DNA of 64,000 nt from Acinetobacter guillouiae CIP 63.46 (GCF_000368145.1 NZ_KB849282.1:62001-126000); one strand, 5' to 3'; shown: positions 34,412 through 44,430, numbered from the stretch's first letter. Numbers and translations are program-made. Notes: generated by a model from the letters alone, not told the origin.

Positions 34412-35101
34412 TTAGCATGGATTTTTTTGCAGCTCTTTTTGCCACCATGCCTGAAAAAGATGGCGCTTAAACTCTGGGTAAATGATTTCGGTCACAGTTA
34501 ATTTTTGAATCCGATCTAAACGAAAATTTCGAAAATCCTCACGTAATTCACACCATGCAGCCAACAACATTTTGTCATTGAAATACCCTAAGACAAAAGG
34601 CCAAAGCATACGGCTAGAGATATTTTGTTTTTCATCTAAATAATGCACTTCTATCTTGACCTGATAACGAATTGCTAGACGTACTTGTTCGACAACTTTT
34701 TCATCAACCACAAGCCAATGGTTGATAGACCGAAGCATGGTTTCATCAATCAGTTCTTGTTTATTCTTGGGCAATACCGCATTGAGTTTGGCCAAAACTG
34801 AATGTGCAGCATTTTTTAATGCTGGATCTGGCACTGACCTTAACCAATGCAATGCCAAGAACACTGCTTCGACTTCCGTTTCATCCAAACTCATCGGAGG
34901 CAGTAAAAAGTTTTCTTTTAGCTGAAATCCTAAGCCCGCACTGCCCTCAATATTGACACCTTGGTCACGTAAACTTTCAATATCCCGATAAACACTTCGG
35001 ACACTAATTTCCAAATGTTCTGCTAAGCATTGCGCGGTAATGGGATAACGCTGTTCACGTAAAAGTTGTAATAAAGTGAGTAATCGAATAGAACGGCTCA
35101 T
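34412..35101 (-). CDS. YafY-like WYL-domain transcriptional regulator
   Basis: The 229-residue protein (start at the ATG 35101, two codons inside a TTG) begins with a winged helix (LLTLLQLLREQRYPITAQCL, VRSVYRDIESLRDQG). A WYL domain follows (about 130-220, RIQKLTVTEI). Such proteins sense small ligands or nucleic acids. It lies upstream of the GST gene and may regulate it. Confidence 0.85.
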   Translation of the reverse strand: MSRSIRLLTLLQLLREQRYPITAQCLAEHLEISVRSVYRDIESLRDQGVNIEGSAGLGFQLKENFLLPPMSLDETEVEAVFLALHWLRSVPDPALKNAAHSVLAKLNAVLPKNKQELIDETMLRSINHWLVVDEKVVEQVRLAIRYQVKIEVHYLDEKQNISSRMLWPFVLGYFNDKMLLAAWCELREDFRNFRLDRIQKLTVTEIIYPEFKRHLFQAWWQKELQKNPC

Positions 35102-35181
35102 GGTCAATTTTCTTATTATATCTCTTTGGTTTTATCTAAGTTTACGCTGAGGGCAATCTGCAAACAGCGTAAAAACAGCAT

Positions 35182-35850
35182 CTAAGCAACTTCACTGGCC
35201 TTAAGCTGTTGAGTTAAAAACTGATGTAAATGATCGACGTTATCCGCGATCGTCAGCGGATTAAAACGCTGTAATACATCAATCGCATGTACCCCATAAC
35301 TCACCCCAACACGTGGCATGGCAATGTTCTGTGCCATTTCTAAGTCATAAGATGTATCACCCACCATAATGGCTTGCTCCGCCGAAATTCCAGTGTAATC
35401 TAAAATTTCAGCCAACATCAATGGATCTGGTTTGGATTTGGTTTCGCTCGCTGCACGGGTGATCTCAAATAAATCCTGACTCTGGGTCTGAGCCAAAACA
35501 CGATCTAAACCACGACGGCTCTTCCCTGTTGCAACTGCCAATTTGATATTTTGATTTTTTAAATCATGCAACATTTCAGAGACACCAGCGAACCACAAAT
35601 CATCTTTGGAATGCTCAACATAATGATCGCCATAGCATTTCAAAATTTCAGTGTGTAACTCGGGAACTTTTGGAAATAACACTTGAGCAACTTCAGGTAA
35701 ACCCAAACCAATAATACTTTTCGCAGCATCAGCTGTTAACGGTTGGTCAAAGGCTTCTGCAGCAACCAATAAACTCGCCACAATTTGCCCAACTGAATCA
35801 AATAAAGTGCCATCCCAATCAAAAATGATAAGTTCTACAGGTTTTTGCAT
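35182..35850 (-). CDS. HAD-family phosphatase, phosphoglycolate-phosphatase-like
   Basis: The 222-residue protein has the nucleophile motif FDWDGTLFDS (Asp10 and Asp12), the second motif LAVATGKSRRGL and the third MVGDTSYDLEMA. It resembles Gph-type phosphatases that remove 2-phosphoglycolate or similar small phosphates. Its place after rluC is shared with pseudomonads. rluC ends 153 bp upstream with a hairpin between, so it may have its own promoter. Confidence 0.86.
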   Translation of the reverse strand: MQKPVELIIFDWDGTLFDSVGQIVASLLVAAEAFDQPLTADAAKSIIGLGLPEVAQVLFPKVPELHTEILKCYGDHYVEHSKDDLWFAGVSEMLHDLKNQNIKLAVATGKSRRGLDRVLAQTQSQDLFEITRAASETKSKPDPLMLAEILDYTGISAEQAIMVGDTSYDLEMAQNIAMPRVGVSYGVHAIDVLQRFNPLTIADNVDHLHQFLTQQLKASEVA

Positions 35851-35935
35851 GAATTATTTCCAATATTTGCTCAGTTTACGCATGACTAATGTTTAGATCT
35901 TATGCCCTTTACATGACAAGCTAACGCATTTTTAA

Positions 35936-35975
35936 ACACAAAGGGAACTTTTCATAAAACAAGTTCCCTTTGTGT
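35936..35975 (-). terminator. Hairpin after rluC
   Basis: ACACAAAGGGAACTT pairs exactly with AAGTTCCCTTTGTGT around a 10-base loop. On the minus strand it is followed by TTTAAAAA, a modest U-run, so it probably ends or attenuates the rluC transcript. Confidence 0.65.
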
Positions 35976-36003
35976 AAAAGATAAAGTGAGCAGCGAGATC
36001 GAA

Positions 36004-36942
36004 TCAATCTTTCTTTTGTGCTCTTAACTGCGCAACCAAGCTTTGCATATCTTCAGGTAAAGGCGCTTCAATCACAGGATAACCAGGAATTTCAAGGCGC
36101 ATTGCATGTAGGCTCAATCGACGAGCTTTTGGTCCACGATACTCTGTTTCATGACCATACTTATCGTCACCCACTAAAGGATGACCAATACTTAAACCAT
36201 GCACACGAATTTGATGGGTACGGCCTGACAGTGGAGAAGCATAGACCAGTGTCGCATGCATAAAGCGCTCGGCAACTTTCCATTGTGTCTTAGATTCTTT
36301 ACCTTCTTCTGAGACACGTACACGACGTTCACCATTGGACAGTTCATAGCGCAATAAAGGTTGATTAATCAACTGTTGATCTAAACTCACTTGACCTTTA
36401 ACAATCGCAGCATAGGTTTTTTTAATTTTATGCTCACGCAACATATCTTGTAGCGCCTTCAATGTGCTGCGTTTTTTACTCACCATCACCAGACCCGAAG
36501 TATCGCGGTCAATACGATGAATCAACTCCAAATATTTTTTACCTGTTGCCGCGCGTAAGCCTTCAATTAAGCCATATGCCACACCGCTTCCACCATGTAC
36601 GGCAATTCCAGACGGCTTGTTGACCACCAATAAACCTTCATCCTCATACACCACACGGCTGAGTAAGCTTTGTGCAACCTTATCGGATACAGGTGCATCA
36701 GTTTCGTCTTTTTGCTCAAAGCGAATAGGTGCAACACGGATTTGATCGCCAATCGCTAGCTTAGTTTCTGCTTTTATACGCTTTTTATTGACGCGCACTT
36801 GACCTTCACGAATTAAACGATAAATACGGCTTTTCGGCACACCTTTCAGGCGAGTAAATAAGAAATTATCGATGCGCTGGCCTTCTTGATGCTCGTCTAC
36901 TTCAAACCAAGTTACATTTTGCCATTGTTGCGTAGAATTCAT
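36004..36942 (-). CDS. rluC: 23S rRNA pseudouridine(955/2504/2580) synthase RluC
   Basis: The 312-residue protein has an S4 RNA-binding domain (about 22-75, with KSRIYRLIREGQVRVNKKRI) and a catalytic domain with LIHRIDRDTSGLVMVSK, where Asp145 is the nucleophile. ASPLSGRTHQIRVHGLSIGH and HPLVGDDKYG complete the family. It faces away from rne, the usual arrangement for this pair in gammaproteobacteria, where rluC and rne are divergent. Confidence 0.93.
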   Translation of the reverse strand: MNSTQQWQNVTWFEVDEHQEGQRIDNFLFTRLKGVPKSRIYRLIREGQVRVNKKRIKAETKLAIGDQIRVAPIRFEQKDETDAPVSDKVAQSLLSRVVYEDEGLLVVNKPSGIAVHGGSGVAYGLIEGLRAATGKKYLELIHRIDRDTSGLVMVSKKRSTLKALQDMLREHKIKKTYAAIVKGQVSLDQQLINQPLLRYELSNGERRVRVSEEGKESKTQWKVAERFMHATLVYASPLSGRTHQIRVHGLSIGHPLVGDDKYGHETEYRGPKARRLSLHAMRLEIPGYPVIEAPLPEDMQSLVAQLRAQKKD

Positions 36943-37710
36943 ACAGTTAGGTGATCCAATAAAAAACTAAAATTTGATTAAAAACTGATCATTTAGACTA
37001 TGCTTTTCATACAAAATAAGCATATAGCCCATAGGCAGATGATTCAAGGTTTGCTATAGTCAGCGCACGGATACCACCGTAAGTGAAATTTAGTGCCACC
37101 CTTTTTTAAAAATGAAAGCGTGACACAAACGATAAAATTCACGACAGATGCGGAAAGGTCCCAAAAGAATATGCCGACGCCGAAGGCTTTATTATATCGG
37201 CAAAAAGACAAACTGTTGCGTTTAATTGTACTTAAAGTACAGAAATCAGTTTGTTTAAAAATATATGTCGCCAACCCAGACGTTGGTTTTTAAACATAAA
37301 CTGATACACATCAGGCAAGTCGCTGTAGAGTGTTATTCAGGACATAAGTGTTTGAGGCATTGGAACTGCACAATTTGTAAAGGTACGATGATAATTCCGT
37401 ATCAAGACGCTCTCACAAAAGTTGAGATGCTCTTCGAGCAATGTGATAGTGAAAGACGAATCAAATCAGTCATCCAATGCACCACTTAAGTGCCAGTGAA
37501 GAGCTCAAAACTTTAATCGTGCAAAGATTAAAGAAGTATTGCAGCATCAATACAGGCATCAAACCCAACCTTGCTCAAAACAAGTGGGTAAATTACTCAG
37601 ATCATATTGGATGTATCCGTGATTTGAGCATTGATCCAATATTTTAGATGTTCGCTTCACTTAAAAAGATAGCGAGTTGTTGGTGTGAATCACTATTAGG
37701 TGTTACACCC
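36943..37710 (+). promoter_or_regulatory. Long structured leader region of rne
   Basis: About 770 bp lie between the divergent starts of rluC and rne with no convincing gene. It contains at least four hairpins: TGCCGA/TCGGCA (37172-37202, with an inner GCC-GAA-GGC), ACAAACTG/CAGTTTGT (37208-37254, with an inner GTAC pair), CCAAC/GTTGG followed by five T (37271-37291) and CTTTAATC/GATTAAAG (37511-37533). In E. coli the rne leader is about 360 bases and its hairpins let RNase E control its own mRNA. A similar feedback role here is inference. I cannot place the transcript start. Confidence 0.6.
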
Positions 37711-40700
37711 ATGAAACGTATGTTGATTAATGCAACACATGCCGAAGAAGTTCGCGTTGCACTCATCACTGGTCACCGTCTTTACGATTTCGATTTAGAA
37801 AACCGTACACGTGAACAAAAGAAAGCCAATATCTATAAAGGCCATGTCACTCGCGTAGAGCCTTCTTTAGAAGCTGTATTTGTAGAGTATGGTGCGGGTC
37901 GTCAAGGTTTCTTGTCGATGCGCGAAATTGCCAATACTTACTACAAGGCAGACCCTCGCCAAACATCAAATATTCGTGAACTCATCACTGAAGGCACTGA
38001 ACTTTTGGTTCAAGTTGAAAAAGAAGAGCGTGGCAACAAAGGCGCTGCACTTTCAACTTATATTTCCCTTGCTGGTCGCTATTTAGTCTTGATGCCGAAC
38101 AACCCAAAAGGTGGTGGTATTAGTCGTCAAATTTCGGGTTCAGTTCGTGAAGAACTTAAAGAAATGTTGGCGTCATTAAATACCCCACGTGGTATGAGCG
38201 TAATCGTTCGTACAGCAGGGATTGGCCGTTCACAAGAAGAGCTGCAACTTGATCTTCAACATTTGTTAGACCTATGGGCACAAATCCAAGGTACAGCAAA
38301 CTCTGGTCCATCACCAATGCTTGTTCATCAAGAAGCTGGTGTGGTGACACGTGCTATCCGTGACTATTTACGTGATGATGTTGCAGAAATTTTAATTGAT
38401 TCAGAGCAAGCCTATAACGAAGCCTATAACTTTGTTAAAGCGGTAATGCCAAATCAATTAGATAAGCTAAAAACCTATACGTTAAATGAGCCGTTATTCG
38501 CGCATTTTGGTATTGAAAGTCAAATTCAAACAGCTTACGAACGTGAAGTTAAACTTCCTTCAGGCGGTTCAATTGTAATCGACCAAACTGAAGCACTGGT
38601 TTCAATCGACATCAACTCGGCGAAATCAACACGCGGACATGATGTAGAAGAAACTGCGCTCAGCACCAACTTAGAAGCAGCTGAAGAAATTGCTCGCCAA
38701 TTACGTTTACGTGATATTGGTGGTTTGGTGGTGATCGACTTTATCGATATGACCAAAGAACGCAACCAACGTATGGTTGAAGCTAAACTTCGTGAAGCGA
38801 CGCAAAGTGACCGTGCCCGCATCCAGTTCGGTCAATTATCACGTTTTGGTTTAATGGAAATGAGCCGTCAACGCTTACGCCCATCTCTTGAAGAAGCTAC
38901 AGGTTATGTATGCCCTCGCTGTCATGGCACAGGTATGGTACGTGATCTACGTTCTCTTTCTCTTTCAATTATGCGTAAAGTTGAAGAGATTGCATTACGT
39001 GAACGTCAAGGTGAAGTTCAAGTTGAAGTGCCTGTTGAAATTGCAGCATTCTTATTGAATGAAAAGCGCCACAGTTTGGTTTACTTAGAACAAACGTCAA
39101 ATGTGCGTGTTACTGTACTGCCACATCCACATTTAGAAACGCCACATTACGAAATCTCATATAACCCAGAAGGTTTTGCGCCAACTAGCTATGAACGTAC
39201 TGAAGCTACCCGTTCAAGCGAAAAAGAATTGGGCTATGAGTCATCTGAGTGGCATTTAGAAGAAGAGCAAACGCAACACAATGCTGCACCAGCTCAAGCA
39301 CAAAACAATAAGCAAAACAGAAAGCAACAACCTGCTCAAGCTCAAAAAGCTCAGCAAGCGGTTCAAGCACAAGTTGCTCAACCAGCTTCAAGCCCATGTG
39401 CTTGGTTAGAAAATCTGTTTGTACAAAAACAAGCAGCAACTGTTGACCAATCACGTACTGCAAACAATGCAGCTGCAGCCATTGAACAAATGATTAACGG
39501 TGGTGCTGTAAGCCGTGGTCAATTTGGCCAAGTGAATAGCAATAGCGCGCCAGCTGCAATTGAAGCTCAAGTTGTTGCTGAAACCAATGCTTATCTTTCA
39601 CATGCACCTGTTCAAAAACAAGAACCGCGTGAATATGAAAAACAGGGCGAGAAAGAAGAACGAGCTCCGCGTAACAACAACAATAAAAATAAAAATCGCA
39701 ACAAGCACAAAGAGTCACGTGAACAAAACACTGATCAACATCAAGTGATTGAAGAAGTGGTTCAGGTGCCTCGTCAAGAGCAACGCCAAGAACAGCGTCA
39801 GGAACAACGTGATCAACGTCGTCAGCAAAAGCAGCCACGTCAACAGCATGATCAAAATGCTGAAACGAATCATGCTGAACAAGCTGTTCCACGTCGTGAT
39901 CGTAACCATCAGCAACGTCCAAACCGCCCAAATCGTCATCGCGATAGCAGCGTGTTTAATGATGAGCAACAACAAGCGCCAAACAACAATGCACCTGTAG
40001 AGCATAATCAACCTCAAGAGAAACAACCTAAGGTTGAACTCATTGACACCCCGAAGCATGCAGCACTTGAAACAGCTTTAGTGGTTAATCTTGATCAAGC
40101 TCAAAGTGAAATTGTGGCATTAAACCCGCAACAAGTTGCTGCGCCAGCAAGCAACAAGCCGAAGCGTCATGATCGCAATGAAAAAGCTGAAACTGTTGCT
40201 AAAGCCCCTCGCACTGTAGATGCTCAACCAGCTACTGCACCGGCTGTAGAAAGTCAGGCTGTAACGACTGAAGCAAAAGCACCTGCAGCAGCAGAGGTTC
40301 AAGCAGAACAGCCTGTGCAACGTGCCAGCAATGACCCGCGCCAAAAACGCCGTCAACAACGTGACGCTGCTCAAGCAAAAACGGCAACGCCTAAAATCGC
40401 ACCATCTCAAGTACCGACATTAAATCAGTACACAGTGGGAACGTTGATTCGTCATGTCTATGGTGATGACTGTGCGGTACTGATTGAACAGTTTGGGTTA
40501 ATTCCAACATTCAATCGTGCTTTGGTTAAGTTTACTGAAGAATATTCAGCGACCTTAACTGTGGTAGAAAAGACCGATGTACAAAGCAAGCAGCCTGTAA
40601 CACGTGATGTTGCTATCTCTAAAGCAGCACCAGAAGCACAACCTGCTGATGTTTTAGACTTAACACCACCGAAGCCTGAGAATGATCGCCGTGTAGCGAA

Positions 40701-41133
40701 TGATCCTCGTGAACGTCGTCGTTTAGCAAAACAAGCGGCTGTACAAGCAAAGCAAGAGCATCAAGCTGAACTTGAGCAACAACCAGAAGAAGTGAAAACT
40801 GAGACTCCAGCAAGTCCAGTTGAAGCAGCACCTGTGGTTACTCAAGCAGAAGAAGTGCAAGCTGAAACGCCTGTAGAAACGACAGTTAAAACAGCACCTG
40901 CGGAAGTTCAAGTGGTTAAAGCAGCCCCGGCTAAGTCAGCTGAGAAAGCAGTTGTTGCAACTGAAAAGGCGAAAAAGCCACAACAATCGCTTGCTTTAGA
41001 TACGACTGCTGAAGCTGCTGTAGATGAAGATGCACAAAAGGCAGACAATGTGGCAACAGATGAAAAACCTGCCCGCCCTCGTCGCCCTCGTGGCCGCCCG
41101 CCAAAAAAAGCGACACCGCCAGCGGATGAGTAA
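37711..41133 (+). CDS. rne: Ribonuclease E
   Basis: RNase E is the main endonuclease of mRNA decay and rRNA/tRNA processing and scaffolds the degradosome. The 1140-residue protein starts [18 protein letters not shown] at 37711, with AGGTG upstream. The frame also allows a start at 37648, which lacks family support. The catalytic half has the S1 domain (about 35-120), Asp300 in [12 protein letters not shown], Asp343 in VVIDFIDM and the zinc link CPRCHGTG (Cys401, Cys404). The C-terminal half (about 530-1140) is disordered, rich in Gln, Pro, Ala and Arg, with KNKNRNKHK and arginine-rich RNA-binding stretches. Confidence 0.97.
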   Translation: MKRMLINATHAEEVRVALITGHRLYDFDLENRTREQKKANIYKGHVTRVEPSLEAVFVEYGAGRQGFLSMREIANTYYKADPRQTSNIRELITEGTELLVQVEKEERGNKGAALSTYISLAGRYLVLMPNNPKGGGISRQISGSVREELKEMLASLNTPRGMSVIVRTAGIGRSQEELQLDLQHLLDLWAQIQGTANSGPSPMLVHQEAGVVTRAIRDYLRDDVAEILIDSEQAYNEAYNFVKAVMPNQLDKLKTYTLNEPLFAHFGIESQIQTAYEREVKLPSGGSIVIDQTEALVSIDINSAKSTRGHDVEETALSTNLEAAEEIARQLRLRDIGGLVVIDFIDMTKERNQRMVEAKLREATQSDRARIQFGQLSRFGLMEMSRQRLRPSLEEATGYVCPRCHGTGMVRDLRSLSLSIMRKVEEIALRERQGEVQVEVPVEIAAFLLNEKRHSLVYLEQTSNVRVTVLPHPHLETPHYEISYNPEGFAPTSYERTEATRSSEKELGYESSEWHLEEEQTQHNAAPAQAQNNKQNRKQQPAQAQKAQQAVQAQVAQPASSPCAWLENLFVQKQAATVDQSRTANNAAAAIEQMINGGAVSRGQFGQVNSNSAPAAIEAQVVAETNAYLSHAPVQKQEPREYEKQGEKEERAPRNNNNKNKNRNKHKESREQNTDQHQVIEEVVQVPRQEQRQEQRQEQRDQRRQQKQPRQQHDQNAETNHAEQAVPRRDRNHQQRPNRPNRHRDSSVFNDEQQQAPNNNAPVEHNQPQEKQPKVELIDTPKHAALETALVVNLDQAQSEIVALNPQQVAAPASNKPKRHDRNEKAETVAKAPRTVDAQPATAPAVESQAVTTEAKAPAAAEVQAEQPVQRASNDPRQKRRQQRDAAQAKTATPKIAPSQVPTLNQYTVGTLIRHVYGDDCAVLIEQFGLIPTFNRALVKFTEEYSATLTVVEKTDVQSKQPVTRDVAISKAAPEAQPADVLDLTPPKPENDRRVANDPRERRRLAKQAAVQAKQEHQAELEQQPEEVKTETPASPVEAAPVVTQAEEVQAETPVETTVKTAPAEVQVVKAAPAKSAEKAVVATEKAKKPQQSLALDTTAEAAVDEDAQKADNVATDEKPARPRRPRGRPPKKATPPADE

Positions 41134-41170
41134 TGTGTAAAAATTTGCTTAAAATGTAGCGATTAAAGAG

Positions 41171-41201
41171 AACCTAGTCATTTCGATGGCTAGGTTTTTT
41201 T
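41171..41201 (+). terminator. Terminator after rne
   Basis: AACCTAGTCAT pairs with ATGGCTAGGTT (one wobble) around TTCG and runs into seven T. Confidence 0.85.
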
Positions 41202-41340
41202 GCTATTTTGAAGAGATTATCAGGACATTTGTCAGATTAGGTTGATTGCACTAGTCTTATACGATTAAAAAGACAAATGTAATGTGAGTCAATGACACTC
41301 TAAAAATTGTATTGGATTACGAAAAATAAATAGGATTGAT

Positions 41341-43182
41341 ATGAGTCAAACAACACAGGCCGATCTCATCGGATTTACTGATGTCGCAGAGCGCTTACCA
41401 CAGCTCATCAATAAGCTTCCCAATATCCTGACTGGACTTAAACAAGCTTATATCAGAACACCCAATACGCCTGCTGGGCTAGGTCTTGCTTTTGAACGTG
41501 CTGTAAAACGCAATCCTTATGGTGATGCGTTACTATTTGAAGATCAACGCTATAGTTATAAAGAACTGAATAACTGGGCCAATCAAATTGCACACTTTTA
41601 TCTTTCTATTGGCATAAAAAAAGGCGATGCGATCACCGTGATGATCGAAAATCGTCCTGAGCTGATTGCGACCGTGATTGCACTGGCAAAAATTGGCGTA
41701 ACAACAGCTTTAGTCAATACCTCGCAGACAGGTAAAGTCCTGACGCATAGTATCAATTTGGTCAATCCTGTTGCGGTAATCGTCGGTGAAGAATGCCGTG
41801 CTGCGGTAGATGAGATTCGTCAAGACTTAAACATTGCTCAAGACCGCATCCATTGGTTTGCAGATCAAAATACAACGCAAGACCCGGGTACAGCACCTCA
41901 AGGCTTTATCAATCTTGCTGAAAAAATTCAACAATTTCCAAAATTCAATCCTTCGACCACACAAAGTGTCAAAGGGAAAGATGGCTTGTTTTATATCTAT
42001 ACCTCTGGCACAACGGGTTTACCTAAAGCTGTGGTCTTTACCAACAGTCGTTGGACCTTGGCATATGGAACATATGGCCATGTCTTAAACTTAGGTGAAG
42101 ATGATGTGATGTACTGCACTTTACCGCTTTACCATGCAACAGGTATGGTGGTGTGCTGGTGTGGCGCAATTGCAGGCGGTTCAGCCTTGGCAATCCGTCG
42201 TAAATTCTCTACCTCTGCATTCTGGTCTGATGTCAAAAAGTTTAATGCGTCAGCCATTGGTTATGTCGGTGAACTCTGCCGCTACCTTATGGATGCACCT
42301 GCTTCAGAACTTGATCACACGCACCGTGTCACCAAAATGATCGGTAATGGTATGCGTCCAAATATTTGGGGCAAGTTTAAAGAACGCTTTGGTATCGAAG
42401 AAATTTTAGAACTTTATGCCTCTAGTGAAGGAAATGTAGGCTTCAGTAATGTTTTTAATTTTAACAATACTGTTGGCTTCTCCCCTACACCTTATGCCAT
42501 CGTCCAGTTCGATAAAGAAAAAAATGAAGCAATCCGTGACAGTCATGGTTCATGTCAAAAGGTCAAAAAAGGTGAAGTGGGCTTATTGATTGGTAAAATC
42601 ACCAAGCGTTCCCCTTTTGATGGCTATACAGACCCGGAAAAGAACAAGTCAGTGATCATGAAAGATGTCTTTAAAAAGGGCGATTCTTACTTTATTACTG
42701 GTGACTTGGTTCGTGATATTGGTTTCCGACATGCTCAATTTGTCGATCGTCTTGGCGATACTTTCCGCTGGAAAGGTGAAAATGTTTCAACCACCGAAGT
42801 TGAAAATATTTGTAGTGAATACCCTAAAATCACAGAAGCTGTGGTTTACGGCGTTGAAATTCCAAATACTAATGGCCGAGCAGGTATGGCTGCCATTACT
42901 TTACATGATGGGGAAGAACTGACTGAACAAGATCTAAGCCAACTTGCAGCCGAGTTTAAAAAGAACTTGCCAGCCTATGCTGTTCCGGTATTTTTACGTA
43001 TCCAACAAATTGTAGAAACGACGGGTACATTTAAATATCAGAAAAATAAATTAAAGGAACAAGCCTTTAATCCTGAAAAAACCTCTGATCGTTTATTGGT
43101 TTTACTGCCAAGTGCCAATGCCTATTGTGATGTCACTGCGGAAGTTTTTGCCAATATTGAAGCCTATAAATACCGCTTCTAA
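41341..43182 (+). CDS. Long-chain acyl-CoA synthetase (FATP/FadD6-like)
   Basis: The 613-residue protein is an AMP-forming enzyme that activates fatty acids to acyl-CoA. The P-loop-like motif YIYTSGTTGLPKAV (about 218-231) is followed by YASSEGNVGF, TGDLVRDIGFRHAQFVDRLG and FRWKGENVSTTEVE. The N-terminal region with RTPNTPAGLGLAFERA and the short form of the linker match the fatty-acid-transport-protein/FadD6 branch (PRK08279-like) and not classical FadD. It is a single-gene unit with its own terminator. Confidence 0.88.
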   Translation: MSQTTQADLIGFTDVAERLPQLINKLPNILTGLKQAYIRTPNTPAGLGLAFERAVKRNPYGDALLFEDQRYSYKELNNWANQIAHFYLSIGIKKGDAITVMIENRPELIATVIALAKIGVTTALVNTSQTGKVLTHSINLVNPVAVIVGEECRAAVDEIRQDLNIAQDRIHWFADQNTTQDPGTAPQGFINLAEKIQQFPKFNPSTTQSVKGKDGLFYIYTSGTTGLPKAVVFTNSRWTLAYGTYGHVLNLGEDDVMYCTLPLYHATGMVVCWCGAIAGGSALAIRRKFSTSAFWSDVKKFNASAIGYVGELCRYLMDAPASELDHTHRVTKMIGNGMRPNIWGKFKERFGIEEILELYASSEGNVGFSNVFNFNNTVGFSPTPYAIVQFDKEKNEAIRDSHGSCQKVKKGEVGLLIGKITKRSPFDGYTDPEKNKSVIMKDVFKKGDSYFITGDLVRDIGFRHAQFVDRLGDTFRWKGENVSTTEVENICSEYPKITEAVVYGVEIPNTNGRAGMAAITLHDGEELTEQDLSQLAAEFKKNLPAYAVPVFLRIQQIVETTGTFKYQKNKLKEQAFNPEKTSDRLLVLLPSANAYCDVTAEVFANIEAYKYRF

Positions 43183-43186
43183 AGCT

Positions 43187-43212
43187 AAAAGCCCTGATTT
43201 CAGGGCTTTTTT
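43187..43212 (+). terminator. Terminator after the acyl-CoA synthetase gene
   Basis: AAAAGCCCTG and CAGGGCTTTT form a strong stem around ATTT and end in six T, 4 bp after the stop. Confidence 0.9.
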
Positions 43213-43265
43213 ACTCCATTTTGTGTTATTTATAACCGAACGTTGCAAACTTTCTTAATTTTTAC

Positions 43266-43293
43266 TTGCGCTCTATCAATATCTTGCTAAAAT
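43266..43293 (+). promoter_or_regulatory. Promoter of the tRNA-Lys array
   Basis: TTGCGC (43266-43271) and TAAAAT (43288-43293) are 16 bp apart, followed by a GC-containing stretch ACGCTCC as often seen in stringently controlled tRNA promoters. The first tRNA begins 84 bp downstream. Confidence 0.55.
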
Positions 43294-43377
43294 ACGCTCC
43301 ATCAAAACAAAGTGGTGTTTAAAAACTTTTTAGTTTTCTTGCACTACACATTCAAGCCTAGCTTGGATGAAGGTTCA

Positions 43378-43453
43378 GGGTCGTTAGCTCAGCTGGTAGA
43401 GCAGCGGACTTTTAATCCGTTGGTCCCGCGTTCGAATCGCGGACGACCCACCA
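43378..43453 (+). tRNA. tRNA-Lys (anticodon TTT), copy 1
   Basis: The 76-base sequence folds as a full cloverleaf: acceptor GGGTCGT/ACGACCC, D arm GCTC...GAGC, anticodon loop CTTTTAA with anticodon TTT, T arm with GTTCGAATC and an encoded CCA end. All three TTT copies are identical. Confidence 0.97.
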
Positions 43454-43545
43454 CTTAATTGTTTTGACCTGTAAATGGATAACGATAGAAAATTCTCAAT
43501 TTTCACAAATATCGTGTAAAGCATCGCTTTATACATCCTTGCTCA

Positions 43546-43621
43546 GGGTCGTTAGCTCAGCTGGTAGAGCAGCGGACTTTTAATCCGTTGGTCCCGCGTT
43601 CGAATCGCGGACGACCCACCA
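43546..43621 (+). tRNA. tRNA-Lys (anticodon TTT), copy 2
   Basis: The sequence is identical to copy 1 over all 76 bases, including the CCA end. The spacer before it (92 bases) resembles the spacer before copy 3, so the array grew by tandem duplication of a unit of about 168 bp. Confidence 0.97.
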
Positions 43622-43714
43622 TCTTCATGTTTCAACCTGTAAATAGATACCGATAGAAAATTCTCGATTTTCACTGATATCGGGTAAAGCAACGCGCTTT
43701 ACACATCTCGCTCA

Positions 43715-43790
43715 GGGTCGTTAGCTCAGCTGGTAGAGCAGCGGACTTTTAATCCGTTGGTCCCGCGTTCGAATCGCGGACGACCCACCA
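43715..43790 (+). tRNA. tRNA-Lys (anticodon TTT), copy 3
   Basis: The sequence is identical to copies 1 and 2 over 76 bases. The sequence after it differs from the other spacers, so the duplication ends here. Confidence 0.97.
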
Positions 43791-43949
43791 TTCTTTCTTA
43801 GGGCTTCTTTCTGTACAGTTAAAGTACTACAATAGAAACGAAACCTGCAAACGTTCCGACCTAGACCAAACATCTTTTTAGATGCTTCGCCATTCTCGAA
43901 ATTTTGCTTCATCTTTTGTTCTGGTTTAATCATGTTTTAAACAAGTTCA

Positions 43950-44025
43950 GGGTTGTTAGCTCAGTTGGTAGAGCAGTAGACTCTTAATCTATTGGTCGTG
44001 GGTTCGAACCCCACACAACCCACCA
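43950..44025 (+). tRNA. tRNA-Lys (anticodon CTT)
   Basis: The 76-base cloverleaf has acceptor GGGTTGT/ACAACCC, anticodon loop CTCTTAA (anticodon CTT), T arm GTGGGTTCGAACCCCAC and encoded CCA. It reads AAG codons directly, which the TTT tRNA reads only by wobble. It is 159 bp after copy 3 and differs from it in most stems, so it is not a recent duplicate. Confidence 0.95.
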
Positions 44026-44232
44026 GATTTTTAAGTCATTTACCACCCCTTTAAATAAGTTCAGTTGAATTATTTTTCTGATAGCTGCACGCCCTAATCA
44101 AACGGATTGTTTTATCATTCAATGATGACGAAGCATCAATACTCAAATATCGACTGAGATCTTAGTCAACGGTTTTAGCTCAAAACAACCAAGCCAACAA
44201 TCACAATCAGATGACACGACCGAACTGAATAG
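44026..44232. other. Intergenic region after the tRNA array
   Basis: About 200 bp show no coding pattern. A terminator for the tRNA transcript would be expected, but no stem with a T-run stands out on the plus strand. Confidence 0.35.
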
Positions 44233-44316
44233 CTAAAAAGCTTTTATTCTTCTTGTCGAACGAGTAAATGCCAAATCATCGCTAGCAAAATAATATTCTC
44301 CTGCTTGACGAGTCAT
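44233..44316 (-). CDS. Very small ORF (27 codons) with a strong ribosome binding site
   Basis: GGAGGGGG stands six bases before an ATG, followed by 27 codons (MTRQAGEYYFASDDLAF then TRSTRRIKAF) and TAG. It lies downstream of the terminator of the permease-oxidoreductase gene. It could be a real small protein or the start of a gene whose rest was lost. I recognise no family. Confidence 0.3.
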   Translation of the reverse strand: MTRQAGEYYFASDDLAFTRSTRRIKAF

Positions 44317-44337
44317 CGTATTCCCCCTCCCAAACAA

Positions 44338-44376
44338 TATAAAACCGTACCCAATAACCAAGATTGCGCACGGTTT
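44338..44376 (-). terminator. Terminator after the permease-oxidoreductase fusion
   Basis: In the minus-strand RNA AAACCGU pairs with ACGGUUU around a 21-base inner region and is followed by UUUUAU. The stem is short, so efficiency is uncertain. Confidence 0.5.
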
Positions 44377-44430
44377 AATTATGCGTATGACCACTCAATT
44401 AAAACAATCAGCGGGAATTTACCCAGTGGG

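Larger units (their letters stand above)
43378..43714 (+). repeat. Two tandem units of tRNA-Lys plus conserved spacer
   Basis: Units 43378-43545 (168 bp) and 43546-43714 (169 bp) each hold a tRNA and a similar spacer. Both spacers contain CCTGTAAAT, CGATAGAAAATTCTC and a downstream GTAAAGCA, and can form a hairpin between CGATAGAAAATT and the AATTTTC...ATATCG part. This could be a site for processing of the primary transcript. Confidence 0.75.

Noticed and set aside
39206-41116. Several minus- and plus-strand ORFs within the rne C-terminal region
   Set aside because: Low-complexity Gln/Ala/Pro codons leave other frames open. The rne frame has the family match.
43378-43790. CRISPR-like regular repeats
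   Set aside because: The repeated units are tRNA genes with spacers of about 92 bp. They have cloverleaf folds and no CRISPR form. No CRISPR array was seen anywhere in the window.
43721-43933. Minus-strand ORF of 70 codons with GGSSAIRTRDQRIKSPLLYQ at its end
   Set aside because: It reads the reverse strand of the third tRNA-Lys gene. This is a common false ORF in annotations.
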